Origin: Pontibacter korlensis
GTDB lineage: Bacteria > Bacteroidota > Bacteroidia > Cytophagales > Hymenobacteraceae
NCBI RefSeq assembly: GCF_000973725.1
Contig: NZ_CP009621.1
Coordinates: 2,020,501 to 2,084,500, forward strand
Reading direction: 5' to 3'
Length of the DNA stretch: 64,000 bases
This document shows, piece by piece, positions 1-8,989 of the stretch. How positions within the stretch are numbered: position 1 is the first letter of the stretch; each line of letters begins with the position of its first letter. Position numbers and translations under genes: made by a program. The notes below the pieces were generated by a model. It did no database searches. It saw only the letters and a program-made list of their open reading frames with translations, and was not told where the DNA came from.

Positions 1-381
1 TTTGCTGAACTGGAATGAACGACGAGCTTTGCGCTTACCGAACTTCTTACGCTCCACCATACGTGGGTCACGAGTAATGAAGCCCTCTTTCTTAAGAGCT
101 GTTTTAGTCTCGGCGTTTTCTACTACCAGTGCTTTAGAAATAGCAAGTCTAAGTGCTTCAGCCTGGCCGCTTACACCACCACCTCTAAGATTGGCTTTTA
201 CATCGTATTTGCCAACGGCTTCTAAGGTTCTGAACGGCTGATTCACAATAGTTTGAAGTACTTCGCTAGGGAAGTAGTCCTTGATATCTCTACCGTTAAT
301 AGTGATATTCCCTTGCCCGGCCGTCATGTAGATACGAGCCACCGAGGTTTTTCTTCTACCAGATGTATTGATAACTTCCAT
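1..381 (-). CDS. rpsI: 30S ribosomal protein S9 (3' end cut by window edge)
   Basis: Small-subunit ribosomal protein S9, whose basic C-terminal tail reaches the P-site tRNA in the ribosome. The reading frame runs from the ATG at 379-381 to the window edge and gives 127 residues. It includes the N-terminal GRRKTSVARIYM stretch, the glycine-rich LRGGGVSGQAEALR region and the basic tail KKFGKRKARRSFQFSK. Only the last residue or two and the stop are missing. It follows rplM with a 7-bp gap, the usual L13-S9 operon order, and should share the promoter upstream of rplM. Confidence 0.97.
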   Translation of the reverse strand, partial: MEVINTSGRRKTSVARIYMTAGQGNITINGRDIKDYFPSEVLQTIVNQPFRTLEAVGKYDVKANLRGGGVSGQAEALRLAISKALVVENAETKTALKKEGFITRDPRMVERKKFGKRKARRSFQFSK

Positions 382-388
382 TAATTAA

Positions 389-838
389 TTAGATGTTGAG
401 GGTTAATTCTTTAGGCTGCTGAGCTGCAAATGGATGCTCGCTTCCTGCAAAAACATGAAGATTTCTGAACAGCTCGCGGCCCAGTCTGTTTTTAGGCAAC
501 ATGCCACGAACAGCGCGCTCTACAAGCAGCGTAGATGATTTAGCCTTAAGCTCACGTGGAGAAGTCTTCTTCTGACCACCTGGGTAACCAGTGTGTGTCA
601 GGTAGTACTTCTGATCCCACTTACGGCCTGTGAAACGAGTGTCATCAGCATTGATAACGATCACGTTGTCGCCGCAGTCAGCGAAAGGAGTGTATGAAGG
701 CTTATGCTTGCCCTTCAGGATCTTGGCAACCTCAGATGCCACACGACCCAAGCTTCCTTGCCCTGCATCAATAATCACCCAGCCTTTGTTGGCTGACTTC
801 TTATTGACAGTAAGGGTCTTATAACTTAAATGATCCAT
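389..838 (-). CDS. rplM: 50S ribosomal protein L13
   Basis: Large-subunit ribosomal protein L13, an early assembly protein. It has 149 residues, the family's normal length. Typical features are the N-terminal WVIIDAGQGSLGRVASEVAKILKGK, the central GDNVIVINADD and the later AVRGMLPKNRLGRELFRNLHVF. It is the first gene of an L13-S9 operon, with rpsI starting 7 bp downstream. A Bacteroidetes-type promoter lies about 65 bp upstream of the start. Confidence 0.98.
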   Translation of the reverse strand: MDHLSYKTLTVNKKSANKGWVIIDAGQGSLGRVASEVAKILKGKHKPSYTPFADCGDNVIVINADDTRFTGRKWDQKYYLTHTGYPGGQKKTSPRELKAKSSTLLVERAVRGMLPKNRLGRELFRNLHVFAGSEHPFAAQQPKELTLNI

Positions 839-902
839 TTTTAGTGGTTGTAAGCGATTTATTTATTTAAATTATGAACTTTCGGTTCTTGGAAAATGGA
901 CA

Positions 903-933
903 CAAAGATAGAAGGTATTTATTTGATATGCAA
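903..933 (-). promoter_or_regulatory. Promoter of the rplM-rpsI operon
   Basis: On the minus strand TTG (complement of 931-933) is followed, with the spacing of the Bacteroidetes primary-sigma consensus, by TATCTTTG (complement of 903-910). This matches -33 TTTG, about 19 bp, -7 TAnnTTTG. Transcription should start near 895, leaving a leader of about 55 nt before rplM. The start site is inferred. Confidence 0.7.
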
Positions 934-1093
934 GATGTCCTGAATAAAATGCTGAAAGAGAGAGCAAAAGGAGTCAAGCGCACGGCCTGTTTATGCGTCC
1001 GGTGCGAGTGTAGGTAAAGTGCTGTAACTATAAAACCCGTGTGCAGTTACTTAATAAAACAACTATACTTAAGCCAAACCAAAGCTAAAAATT

Positions 1094-2074
1094 ATGAAAG
1101 CTATACTTGTAAAACAACCTGGCGGGCCTGAGCAGCTTGTGCTGGGTGAGTACGAAAAGCCTCTGCCGAATCCCTACGAACTGCTGGTAAAAGTACATGC
1201 AACTGCCCTTAACCGTGCAGATACACTGCAGCGGGAGGGCAAGTATCCGCCGCCAAAAGGAGCAAGTCCATTGTTAGGCTTAGAAGTGGCCGGAGTTGTG
1301 GTGGAAGCAGGGGGGAACTGTACACGTTTCAAAAAAGGAGATAAGGTTTTTGGCCTGTTGCCCGGTGGCGGCTATGCAGAGTATGCCATTATCCATGAAG
1401 CGATGGCTATGCCCGTGCCAGATAATTTAAGTATGGAGGAAGCAGCTGCTATACCAGAAGTTTTTCTTACTGCCTGGCAAGCCTTAGCCTGGCTAGGTAA
1501 GCTACAGGCTGGGGAGCGTGTTTTACTTCATGCCGGTGCCAGTGGAGTAGGCACAGCTGCTATACAACTGGCAAGAGCGATGAAAGCTGAGGTGTTGGTA
1601 ACTGCATCGGAGCATAAATTGCAAGCCTGTCTTGATCTTGGTGCCCACAAAGCCATCAACTACAAAGAAGTGCCTTTTGAAGATGAGGTGTTGGCGCACA
1701 CTAATAGCGAGGGGGTAGACGTGATCGTTGATTTCATAGCCGGTCCCTACTTTAACCAGAACCTGGAATGCCTGCGCCTGGATGGCCGCCTGGTTATACT
1801 TGCCAGCCTAGGAGGTGGTAAAGTTTCAGAGGTAGACCTGCGGAAGATCCTAATAAAGCGCTTACAGGTGATGGGATCAACCCTTCGCTCCCGTACCCGT
1901 GGATACCAAATAGAACTGACGGAAGACCTAGGTCAGTTCGCTTTGCCGCTGTTTAGAGAAGGTAAACTTAAACCAGTAATAGATTCTGTTTACAATTGGC
2001 AAGACGTAGCCGAGGCACACCGTTACATGGAGCAGAATAAAAACATCGGCAAAATTGTGCTGCGGGTGAATTGA
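1094..2074 (+). CDS. NAD(P)H-dependent quinone oxidoreductase, zinc-independent MDR family
   Basis: A 326-residue medium-chain reductase of the quinone oxidoreductase/PIG3 group, expected to reduce quinones or enones with NADPH in the cytoplasm. The N-terminal GroES-like domain (about 1-120) lacks the structural and catalytic zinc ligands of alcohol dehydrogenases. The Rossmann motif AGASGVGTAAIQLA lies at about 147-160, and HKAINYKE near 195 is typical of the NADPH-binding region. The gene stands alone and converges on the RluA gene across a bidirectional hairpin. The exact substrate cannot be read from the sequence. Confidence 0.9.
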   Translation: MKAILVKQPGGPEQLVLGEYEKPLPNPYELLVKVHATALNRADTLQREGKYPPPKGASPLLGLEVAGVVVEAGGNCTRFKKGDKVFGLLPGGGYAEYAIIHEAMAMPVPDNLSMEEAAAIPEVFLTAWQALAWLGKLQAGERVLLHAGASGVGTAAIQLARAMKAEVLVTASEHKLQACLDLGAHKAINYKEVPFEDEVLAHTNSEGVDVIVDFIAGPYFNQNLECLRLDGRLVILASLGGGKVSEVDLRKILIKRLQVMGSTLRSRTRGYQIELTEDLGQFALPLFREGKLKPVIDSVYNWQDVAEAHRYMEQNKNIGKIVLRVN

Positions 2075-2194
2075 TATCTAATACCGGGGTGCTTGGTAGA
2101 GGGGGTAAAAGATACCGTAGATATTAGCGGCAGGAGTTGCTATTCACTTCCTTTGACTTTCGAAGCCTGCAAATCCTAATGCAGATAAAAGCAA

Positions 2195-2235
2195 GAAGGA
2201 CAAAAGAAGCAATTTCCATACTTCCTTTGTCCTTC
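2195..2235. terminator. Bidirectional hairpin terminator
   Basis: GAAGGACAAA (2195-2204) pairs with TTTGTCCTTC (2226-2235), a 10-bp stem lying between two convergent genes. The T-runs are modest, so it is a probable rather than certain terminator. Confidence 0.5.
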
Positions 2236-2258
2236 GTCTTTAAGTCCTGTAGTTTAGA

Positions 2259-2969
2259 TTAATGCGATCGCAGTTGTTTTACCAGTACGGCAAAATCCTT
2301 TGGGTAAGGAGCTTCTATTTTTACTGGTTCACCGTTCATTAGCACAAAGCCGATGTTAAACGAATGCAGTGCAAAGCGCTTGATGAGCGGCAACTCCTCT
2401 GTGTTTTTCTTTAAATTAAACCCTCGCTTCAGGCTGCTCAGGTACACATGCTTTCCCCCATATAACCCATCACCTACAATCGGCGCGTTCAGATAAGCTA
2501 GGTGCACGCGTATCTGGTGCAGACGGCCAGTCACCGGGAGACACTCTACTAAAGTATGGCGGTTGAAGGTTTCTAAGGTATTAAAGAAGGTCTCGGCTGG
2601 CTTGCCTTGTGGCGATAACTTGGCTACGCCTTTGGCGCTTGTCAAAATAGCACGCTCTACCAACTCCTCCTCAAACTTGTGTGTACCCCAAACTACTGCG
2701 TGATATACTTTGTAAACTTCGCGCGCCTCAAACTGCATAGCCAGGTTGCGGTAAGCCTCTGGGTTTTTAGCTAGCACCAAGCAACCGGAGGTATCCTTAT
2801 CCAGGCGGTGACAAGCCTGTAGGTCTGGGTTATACTGGCGGGCAATTTTAAGCAGGTTGGTTGTATTAGGAGTACGATCTTCCAGCGTTGCCAGAAAAGG
2901 GGGCTTATTTACCACCACATAATCCTCATTCTCAAATATGATAAGGTCTTTAAAAACCGGGTATTTCAT
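2259..2969 (-). CDS. RluA-family pseudouridine synthase
   Basis: Converts specific uridines to pseudouridine in rRNA or tRNA. The 236-residue protein has the RluA catalytic motif HRLDKDTSG at residues 54-62, with Asp57 as the expected nucleophile. The RLHQIRVH motif near 155 and the later PIVGDGLYG are further family signatures. There is no N-terminal S4 RNA-binding domain: the catalytic fold begins almost at once, as in short RluA-type enzymes. The target base cannot be told from sequence. An exact -7 element TATCTTTG (complement of 3021-3028) lies about 50 bp upstream of the start. Confidence 0.92.
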   Translation of the reverse strand: MKYPVFKDLIIFENEDYVVVNKPPFLATLEDRTPNTTNLLKIARQYNPDLQACHRLDKDTSGCLVLAKNPEAYRNLAMQFEAREVYKVYHAVVWGTHKFEEELVERAILTSAKGVAKLSPQGKPAETFFNTLETFNRHTLVECLPVTGRLHQIRVHLAYLNAPIVGDGLYGGKHVYLSSLKRGFNLKKNTEELPLIKRFALHSFNIGFVLMNGEPVKIEAPYPKDFAVLVKQLRSH

Positions 2970-3117
2970 GTGTTATCTTTACTTTATTTAGACGGCTCCT
3001 CTCTGCCGTCATGTATCCTGCAAAGATACGCATAATAATTGTTGAATTGTTTGATGGCTAAACTGTTGCCCTATTAATATGCGGAGATGCTTGTAAGAGG
3101 CAATTGAGGTAGTGCAT

Positions 3118-3164
3118 AAAAAAATACTCCTGCAAAACTTGTTGGTTCAAAGCTCTGCAGGAGT
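3118..3164 (-). terminator. Terminator of the two-component operon
   Basis: On the minus strand ACTCCTGCA (complement of 3156-3164) pairs with TGCAGGAGT (complement of 3126-3134) around a 21-nt loop, followed by a T-rich run (complement of 3118-3125). It lies about 35 bp past the histidine kinase stop. Confidence 0.65.
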
Positions 3165-3197
3165 GGAGTAGTGCTGAATTACTATAAAGTGGGGTGT

Positions 3198-4232
3198 CTA
3201 TTTTGCTTTTAATAGCTTAAAGCGAAGCGTAGTTCCTTTGCCCACCTCGCTTTTCACAGCAATGAATGATCGGTGTGCTTCTATGATATGCTTGCAAATA
3301 GAGAGGCCTAAGCCTGTGCTGGTAGTGTCGCGGGCGCGGCTTTTATCGATGCGGTAGAAGCGCTCAAAGATGCGGTTGATATGCTCCTGAGCAATGCCAC
3401 TGCCATCGTCTTTTACTGTGATAGTATACTTCTTCTTGCCCTCATCAAACATGATCCAGATGTTACCACCCTTGCGGCCATACTTAATGGCATTGTCAAT
3501 TAAGTTAATAAATACTTGGCGGATGCGGTTCGGGTCTGCATAGAGCATAATTGGCTCGTCTGCCGGTGCTTCAACGTGAAGCGTTATTTCGTGCTGGGCG
3601 GCTTTCTGCTCTAATTGCTCAGCAACCTCCCGCGCTAACTGAGCCACATCAAAGTTGCGCTTGGCCATTTTTACCACGCCCTTCTCAAACTGGGAGATGC
3701 TGATAAGATCTTGCACCAGGGCATCAAGGCCGTCAAGACTCTTGGCTGCTTTTTGCAGAAACTTATCGCGCACGTTAGGATCATCCATAGCTCCATCCAG
3801 CAAAGTATGGATAAAACCCTGTGCAGCAAAAATAGGAGTCTTTAGCTCGTGCGACACGTCGGCCAAAAACTCACGACGCATTACCTGCAAGCGCTTCAGT
3901 TCATCAATCTCCTGCTGCTTGCGCTCCGCAATCATGTATATCTCGTCCTTGATTTTCTTTAGCGGATCGGCAGAGAAGGTAGATCTGCTTTCTACTTTCT
4001 TAAAGTCCTGCCGCTTTAGTTTCTCCAGGCTGGAGTATACATTCTTTACCTCTTTGAACACCAATGCCTCATAAGAGAAGTGCACGAGTATAAAGCAGCA
4101 GACAAATACGATCACAAGCGCCACCATAAGGCCCTGGGACGAAAAGTAGCTTGCTAAAGCAAGAAAGGCGGTTAGCACAACTGCTACCGCCAGTGAAGTT
4201 AAGAGGGCAAGCGTACGGGAGTTTAAATTCAT
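3198..4232 (-). CDS. PhoR-like sensor histidine kinase
   Basis: Membrane histidine kinase of 344 residues that should phosphorylate the response regulator encoded just upstream. Two transmembrane helices at about 8-30 and 33-55 are joined by only a few residues, so there is no extracellular sensor domain. A short linker follows, then the H-box FLADVSHELKTPI with phospho-accepting His128. The ATPase domain has the N-box INLIDNAIKYG, the G1 box DDGSGI, the F-box FERFYRID and the G2 box TGLGLSIC. It begins 3 bp after the regulator's stop, so the two are co-transcribed. Lack of a sensor domain suggests it senses the membrane or a partner protein. The phosphate-sensing PhoR role is only one possibility. 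Confidence 0.92.
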   Translation of the reverse strand: MNLNSRTLALLTSLAVAVVLTAFLALASYFSSQGLMVALVIVFVCCFILVHFSYEALVFKEVKNVYSSLEKLKRQDFKKVESRSTFSADPLKKIKDEIYMIAERKQQEIDELKRLQVMRREFLADVSHELKTPIFAAQGFIHTLLDGAMDDPNVRDKFLQKAAKSLDGLDALVQDLISISQFEKGVVKMAKRNFDVAQLAREVAEQLEQKAAQHEITLHVEAPADEPIMLYADPNRIRQVFINLIDNAIKYGRKGGNIWIMFDEGKKKYTITVKDDGSGIAQEHINRIFERFYRIDKSRARDTTSTGLGLSICKHIIEAHRSFIAVKSEVGKGTTLRFKLLKAK

Positions 4233-4235
4233 GTA

Positions 4236-4925
4236 TTAGTCGGTGTTGAACTTGTAGCCCACGCCTTTGATAGTTTTAATGTTCTCTTCTCCTATCTTCT
4301 CGCGGACCTTTCGGATGTGCACATCAACGGTGCGGGCAATCACATAAACATCATTTCCCCACACGTTGCTCAATAGCTCCTCGCGGCTGAATACTTTGTT
4401 TGGTGTGGCTGCCAGAAAGGCGAGTAATTCAAACTCTTTCTTAGGCAAAGTTACTTTTTCTTCGCCTTTGTATACAGTAAAGCTTGTGCGGTCAATACGC
4501 AGGTCGCTCACCTCAATTACCTTGTCCTGGTCTTCCTGTTGGGAGTCGCGGCGGGCAAAGGCTGCCAAGCGGCTCAGAAGGGCACGTGGCTTTATTGGCT
4601 TGGTAATGAAATCGTCAGCTCCGGCATCAAATGCGGCTACTTCAGAAAACTCTTCGGAGCGGGCTGTCAGAAAGATAATGTGCGTGTTCCGGAAGTCACC
4701 AAGCTCCCGCAGCTGGCGGCAAGCAGCGATGCCATCCAGGATCGGCATCATTACATCCATCAAAATAACATCCGGCTTTATCTGGATAGCCACGTCAATG
4801 GCTTTCTTGCCGTTTTCGGCTGAGGTAACCTCATACCCTTCTCGTGTGAGGTTATACTGTAGCAGCTCTACGATGTCCGGATCGTCGTCTACTACAAGGA
4901 TTTTGTAATTTGATGCAGTTTGCAC
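4236..4925 (-). CDS. OmpR/PhoB-type response regulator
   Basis: DNA-binding response regulator of 229 residues. The receiver domain (about 7-125) shows the acidic pocket VVDDDPD, the phospho-acceptor Asp57 in ILMDVMMP and the conserved Lys in FITKPIKP. The C-terminal winged-helix domain (about 135-228) contains LPKKEFELLAFLAATPNKVFSREELL and the recognition segment RTVDVHIRKVREKIGE. It is the first gene of a two-gene operon with the kinase. An exact -7 element TATCTTTG (complement of 5043-5050) lies about 120 bp upstream, although no good -33 box matches it. Confidence 0.95.
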   Translation of the reverse strand: MQTASNYKILVVDDDPDIVELLQYNLTREGYEVTSAENGKKAIDVAIQIKPDVILMDVMMPILDGIAACRQLRELGDFRNTHIIFLTARSEEFSEVAAFDAGADDFITKPIKPRALLSRLAAFARRDSQQEDQDKVIEVSDLRIDRTSFTVYKGEEKVTLPKKEFELLAFLAATPNKVFSREELLSNVWGNDVYVIARTVDVHIRKVREKIGEENIKTIKGVGYKFNTD

Positions 4926-5136
4926 AATACAGGGGCTTAAGGTTATGATAATAGGAAGCTACATATGCCTTAACAGGCTCATGCTGCAGTTATCTATTGC
5001 AGCTTAGTTATTAAATTAACTGCAATACCTGAATTTCCTTCACAAAGATACCATTCATCGCAGCATTAAAGATAGCGTAACTAAATCATAATATACTGTT
5101 AACATTTCCATAACACCTGCTTTGGGCTATGTAAGC

Positions 5137-5160
5137 AAAAAGCCAGCGTATAAGCTGGCT
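5137..5160 (-). terminator. Terminator of the DUF3108 gene
   Basis: AGCCAGC (5141-5147) pairs with GCTGGCT (5154-5160). Read on the minus strand the hairpin is followed by TTTT. It lies about 10 bp past the stop of the DUF3108 gene. Confidence 0.7.
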
Positions 5161-5169
5161 TTACTATAC

Positions 5170-5982
5170 TTAGTTCTTTGCTAGCATAAGCTTGTTCTTG
5201 AGGTTCTTGTACTCGTAAAGGTTTACTTTTACAGAACCAACAAACATTTCTGCCTGTATCAGCACAGGTATTTTGTTCTTGTCGTCGGAGAGGTACACTG
5301 TGATGGAGTTTTCTCCTTTAAACATATCGTTCTGCGGCATGCGAGGCACCAGTTTAATGGCTTTTATGTCGCCAGCCTTTGTACTAACAACCTCACGGCC
5401 CCGGTATTCTACTTCCATATCGAAATTTTCTTCGTCAAAGAAGCCCTTCACATAAGTTTTGTCGCCAACGCGCATGTTGTCATAGTTCAGGGTGCGCAGG
5501 TAATAGAAGCCGCTTACAATGTCCTGCACATTATCGCTTACTTTAAAGGTTTTTTTCTCCACCTTCTTCGATTTCTTGCTTTTTTCTACATGCGCCTTAT
5601 TGCTGTAGTGGTCAAAGTTCACGATTTCGCGCTTGCGGTAATTGCCTTCCTCTATGTTGCGGAAAGAACGCTGTGGTACTATGGCTGCTGTATCGATGTA
5701 AGACTGCCAAGTATCGCGAATTCTGATGAAGAGATCAAAAGAGCTGTTTGTCTTGCCATACACAGTTGCCTTATAGCAAGCTCTGTTATTTACAGTATGT
5801 AGTTCAGGTGATAGATCTATTATTGCCTCTGCAGCTGTAATAGGGCCATAGTGTACCTTATACTTTAATACCTCGCCAGTACTAAAACTGTCGTTTGGCA
5901 GGTGGCGCATTCTGTCTTTTGTGGCAAAGCCAAATATAACAAGTGCTACTAGTATGAGTACAGGGAAAAACTTCTTCATCAT
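5170..5982 (-). CDS. DUF3108-domain exported protein
   Basis: Exported protein of 270 residues. It has an N-terminal hydrophobic signal (MMKKFFPVLILVALVIFGFA) and a body resembling DUF3108, with FSTGEVLKYKVHYGPI near the mature N-terminus and regularly spaced beta-strand segments. The family is common in Bacteroidetes and its molecular function is not established; a periplasmic or surface location is inferred from the signal peptide. It is a single gene with its own terminator, upstream of the two-component operon on the same strand. Confidence 0.8.
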   Translation of the reverse strand: MMKKFFPVLILVALVIFGFATKDRMRHLPNDSFSTGEVLKYKVHYGPITAAEAIIDLSPELHTVNNRACYKATVYGKTNSSFDLFIRIRDTWQSYIDTAAIVPQRSFRNIEEGNYRKREIVNFDHYSNKAHVEKSKKSKKVEKKTFKVSDNVQDIVSGFYYLRTLNYDNMRVGDKTYVKGFFDEENFDMEVEYRGREVVSTKAGDIKAIKLVPRMPQNDMFKGENSITVYLSDDKNKIPVLIQAEMFVGSVKVNLYEYKNLKNKLMLAKN

Positions 5983-6096
5983 TATGCCTTCCTTTAGGTG
6001 TCAGTATTGTTACCTGTTTTCAATCAAGTTTTGTACCAACTGTTTCTCAAGGCTTAAGTTATCTAATCTCATCTAGCTAATCAACTCATTTTAAAC

Positions 6097-6128
6097 AAAA
6101 AAGGTGCTACCACGGTAGCACCTTTTTT
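6097..6128 (-). terminator. Terminator of recA
   Basis: A 15-bp perfect stem (AAAAAAGGTGCTACC at 6097-6111 with its complement at 6114-6128) with a 2-nt loop. On the minus strand it ends in a T-run. It starts about 24 bp past the recA stop. Confidence 0.9.
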
Positions 6129-6151
6129 TACTTTAGGTTAGGAAATAAAGT

Positions 6152-7195
6152 TCACTCGGCAGCAGCTGCATCGTCTAAGGCGGCGGCTACTTTCTCCGGC
6201 TCACCTTTCACAATGGCTCTGATCTTGTTTTCTATTTCTTCCATCAGTTCCGGGTTATCAAGCAGAATCTGCTTCACACCATCGCGGCCCTGACCCAGCT
6301 TATCGCCGTTGTAAGAGAACCATGAACCTGATTTCTGAACAATGCCCAGCTCAACACCCAGGTCAAGTACCTCACCTACTTTGGAGATACCTTCACCATA
6401 CATGATGTCGAATTCTACCACTTTGAACGGAGGAGCTACTTTGTTCTTCACTACTTTCACACGAGTACGGTTACCAGTAATGTTGTCAGCGCTCTCTTTG
6501 ATCTGGCCTACACGGCGAATATCAAGACGAACAGAAGCGTAGAACTTCAGGGCGTTACCACCAGTAGTTGTTTCAGGGTTACCGAACATCACACCGATCT
6601 TTTCACGCAGCTGGTTGATGAAGATACAAGTACATCCTGTTTTGTTGATCGTACCTGTAAGCTTACGAAGCGCCTGAGACATCAAACGTGCCTGCAGACC
6701 CATCTTGCTGTCACCCATGTCGCCTTCCAATTCACCTTTTGGTACAAGGGCAGCAACAGAGTCTATAACAATAATATCGATAGCACCAGAGCGAATCAGG
6801 TGGTCGGCTATTTCAAGTGCCTGCTCACCATTGTCTGGCTGGGATATCAATAGGTTTTCAGTATCAATTCCTAGTTTTTGGGCATACACCCTGTCAAATG
6901 CATGCTCTGCATCAATAAACGCTGCCAGGCCGCCTTTACGCTGTGCCTCCGCAATGCAGTGCATGGTAAGCGTAGTCTTACCAGATGACTCAGGACCGTA
7001 GATTTCTACGACACGGCCACGTGGCAAACCGCCGATACCCAAAGCAATATCCAGACCCAGCGAACCAGTGGAAATAGCCGGAATATCCTCAACCTTGTTG
7101 TCGCTCAGCTTCATTACGGTGCCTTTACCGTAAGTTTTGTCGAGCTTATCCATGGTCAGCTGCAAGGCCTTAAGTTTTTCGTTGCTTACGCTCAT
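6152..7195 (-). CDS. recA: Recombinase RecA
   Basis: Strand-exchange recombinase and SOS co-protease, 347 residues, normal length. The Walker A motif GPESSGKT is at 67-74. Walker B ([14 protein letters not shown]) and the loop L1/L2 region, with [17 protein letters not shown] and [29 protein letters not shown], are intact. The C-terminal tail is acidic (ALDDAAAAE), as usual. It is a single gene with a strong terminator. I see no clear LexA-type operator in the upstream gap. Confidence 0.99.
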   Translation of the reverse strand: MSVSNEKLKALQLTMDKLDKTYGKGTVMKLSDNKVEDIPAISTGSLGLDIALGIGGLPRGRVVEIYGPESSGKTTLTMHCIAEAQRKGGLAAFIDAEHAFDRVYAQKLGIDTENLLISQPDNGEQALEIADHLIRSGAIDIIVIDSVAALVPKGELEGDMGDSKMGLQARLMSQALRKLTGTINKTGCTCIFINQLREKIGVMFGNPETTTGGNALKFYASVRLDIRRVGQIKESADNITGNRTRVKVVKNKVAPPFKVVEFDIMYGEGISKVGEVLDLGVELGIVQKSGSWFSYNGDKLGQGRDGVKQILLDNPELMEEIENKIRAIVKGEPEKVAAALDDAAAAE

Positions 7196-7824
7196 GTGTG
7201 TTTCTTTATTAGCTTTATATTGAAGGTGAAATTACTAATTTGGAGCCAATCTTCAAAATAGTTTGCAAGTATTTTGCTAATTATTTTAGTTGTTTAGCGC
7301 CTTCTGATTATAACATAGCTGCACCGCTTTTTGTGCCACACTTAGCTCTTTTTTATAAGCTTTTTGCAGGGTTTTTTCTGCTGATTTTATTGGTAATAAG
7401 TTCCTTTTGGAAGGAGGTCCTGGTCTTAGTAAGCGAGTGCTGTAAATGTCAGTGAAAGAAGGATTGCTAATATTTTTAGGATATAGGGCTTAGTGAGTGG
7501 CTTAATTAAGAACAGTTCTTGAAGCAACAAAGTGCCACTGCTCACTTACTGTTTCTACGGCTTCTTTGGAAAGTAGTATACAGCCTTTTTAAGTAAATAA
7601 TAAAGCAGAACGTTTGTGTATGGTGGAAAATGCTAGGAGGAGGTCGCAAAGGATTATCTCTAAGTATAGTAAATAATGTATGTCTACACCTGTGCCGTAA
7701 GTTGAAGACTTATGTAGCAAAAGACAACATTACTTTGGCTTAGTTAAATTTTCAGTTTCACTGATCAACTAACATATAATTAGCTTATCTTAACATAGCA
7801 CGATTAGCTTCCCAATCTCTTGAC
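7196..7824. other. Gene-free gap between recA and the outer-membrane protein gene
   Basis: About 630 bp between divergent genes. It is AT-rich and has no convincing ORF, tRNA or strong hairpin. A 71-codon plus-strand frame at 7240-7455 is low-complexity, hydrophobic and unsupported. The gap must hold the recA promoter and that of the downstream gene, but I see no exact TAnnTTTG match. Confidence 0.6.
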
Positions 7825-8976
7825 ATGCGCATTCAGAAAATCCTAGCCTTACTTATTCTAGCAATTATCGGTTATAATGCAGAGGCACAGTTAAACAACC
7901 GGGCATTGCAACATGAAATGCCTGTGCGGGAGCAGCATGCAAACGAAGTCAGAGTTACTGTTCAAGGCTTAGGCTTTCTGAAGAACAACGAGTACTTCAA
8001 TAAAATTGCCGATGGATATACCCTTTTTGGGTATCAGTTCAACCCTAAGATAAGCTATCAGCCTACTGCAACTGTTCGGTTAGAGGCAGGCGCATTTTTA
8101 CAGAAGGACTTTGGTGCTTCAGGCTTTGAAGCCATCATACCTACTTTCACTATTAAAGTGCAGAAAGAGCGCTGGGAACTGCTGTTTGGAACGTTGGAAG
8201 GTAGCTTGAACCATGGCTATATAGAACCGCTTTACGATTTCGAGCGGCTGATCACGAACCGACTAGAAAACGGCATACAGTACAAGCTTAACACTGAGCG
8301 CCTTCAGCTGGATGCATGGGTAGATTGGGTAGATATGTTATACCGTGGCGAGAAAGAGCAGGAGCAGGTGAACGGTGGCGCAGCCATGGCGGTAGTTTTG
8401 CTGGCGCAGGAGGGGCAGAGTAATATGGCCGATAGTTTGTACCTTAAATTACCCTTACAATTTACCGCTATACACAAAGGCGGACAAATAGATGCTTCTG
8501 ACTTACCCCTTACTACAGTAGCCAATGCCGCAGTAGGGCTGGAGCTGGAGAAAAAGTATAACCGGCGTGTGTTGCACCGTTTGTATACTAAGAACTACAT
8601 CGTAGGCTTTAAAGATTTTTCAAACGAATTTCAGTTGCCATACAAGCAAGGGCATGGCCTATACTTTAATGTTGGTGCCGATACAAAGTATCAGGATGTG
8701 ATGCTGAGCTATTGGCGAGGAGATGGCTACATCTCGGAGTTGGGCGGAAGATTGTACCAGTCAGCCTCTACTACTTTTAAGCACCCTGGCTATCTAGAAG
8801 AGGACCGGGAGCTACTTATATTGCGGTTAATGAAAGACATCGAACTAATAGAAGCTTTGAATCTTACTTTGCGCCTGGAGCCCCTTTGGGACTTGAATAA
8901 TCCAAAGCTAGAGTTCTCCAGTGGCTTCTACCTCTCTTTCGATACGGATTTCTTTTTAGCTAAGGCTAAGAAATAA
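7825..8976 (+). CDS. Exported, probable outer-membrane protein of unknown function
   Basis: Predicted exported protein of 383 residues with a signal peptide ending in NAEAQ (about 1-22). The mature part alternates aromatic and polar residues in short strands (GYQFNPKISYQPTATVRLEAG, YKLNTERLQLDAWVDWVDM) and ends in FYLSFDTDFFLAKAKK. That pattern suggests an outer-membrane beta-barrel. I do not recognise a named family. It stands alone between recA and a GNAT gene on the other strand. It could instead be a surface-associated beta protein. Confidence 0.65.
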   Translation: MRIQKILALLILAIIGYNAEAQLNNRALQHEMPVREQHANEVRVTVQGLGFLKNNEYFNKIADGYTLFGYQFNPKISYQPTATVRLEAGAFLQKDFGASGFEAIIPTFTIKVQKERWELLFGTLEGSLNHGYIEPLYDFERLITNRLENGIQYKLNTERLQLDAWVDWVDMLYRGEKEQEQVNGGAAMAVVLLAQEGQSNMADSLYLKLPLQFTAIHKGGQIDASDLPLTTVANAAVGLELEKKYNRRVLHRLYTKNYIVGFKDFSNEFQLPYKQGHGLYFNVGADTKYQDVMLSYWRGDGYISELGGRLYQSASTTFKHPGYLEEDRELLILRLMKDIELIEALNLTLRLEPLWDLNNPKLEFSSGFYLSFDTDFFLAKAKK

Positions 8977-8989
8977 GCTGTAGTAGCTG

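Noticed and set aside
7240..7455. 71-codon plus-strand frame in the recA upstream gap
   Set aside because: Hydrophobic, low-complexity sequence with no ribosome-binding context or family signature. It looks like chance in an AT-rich gap.
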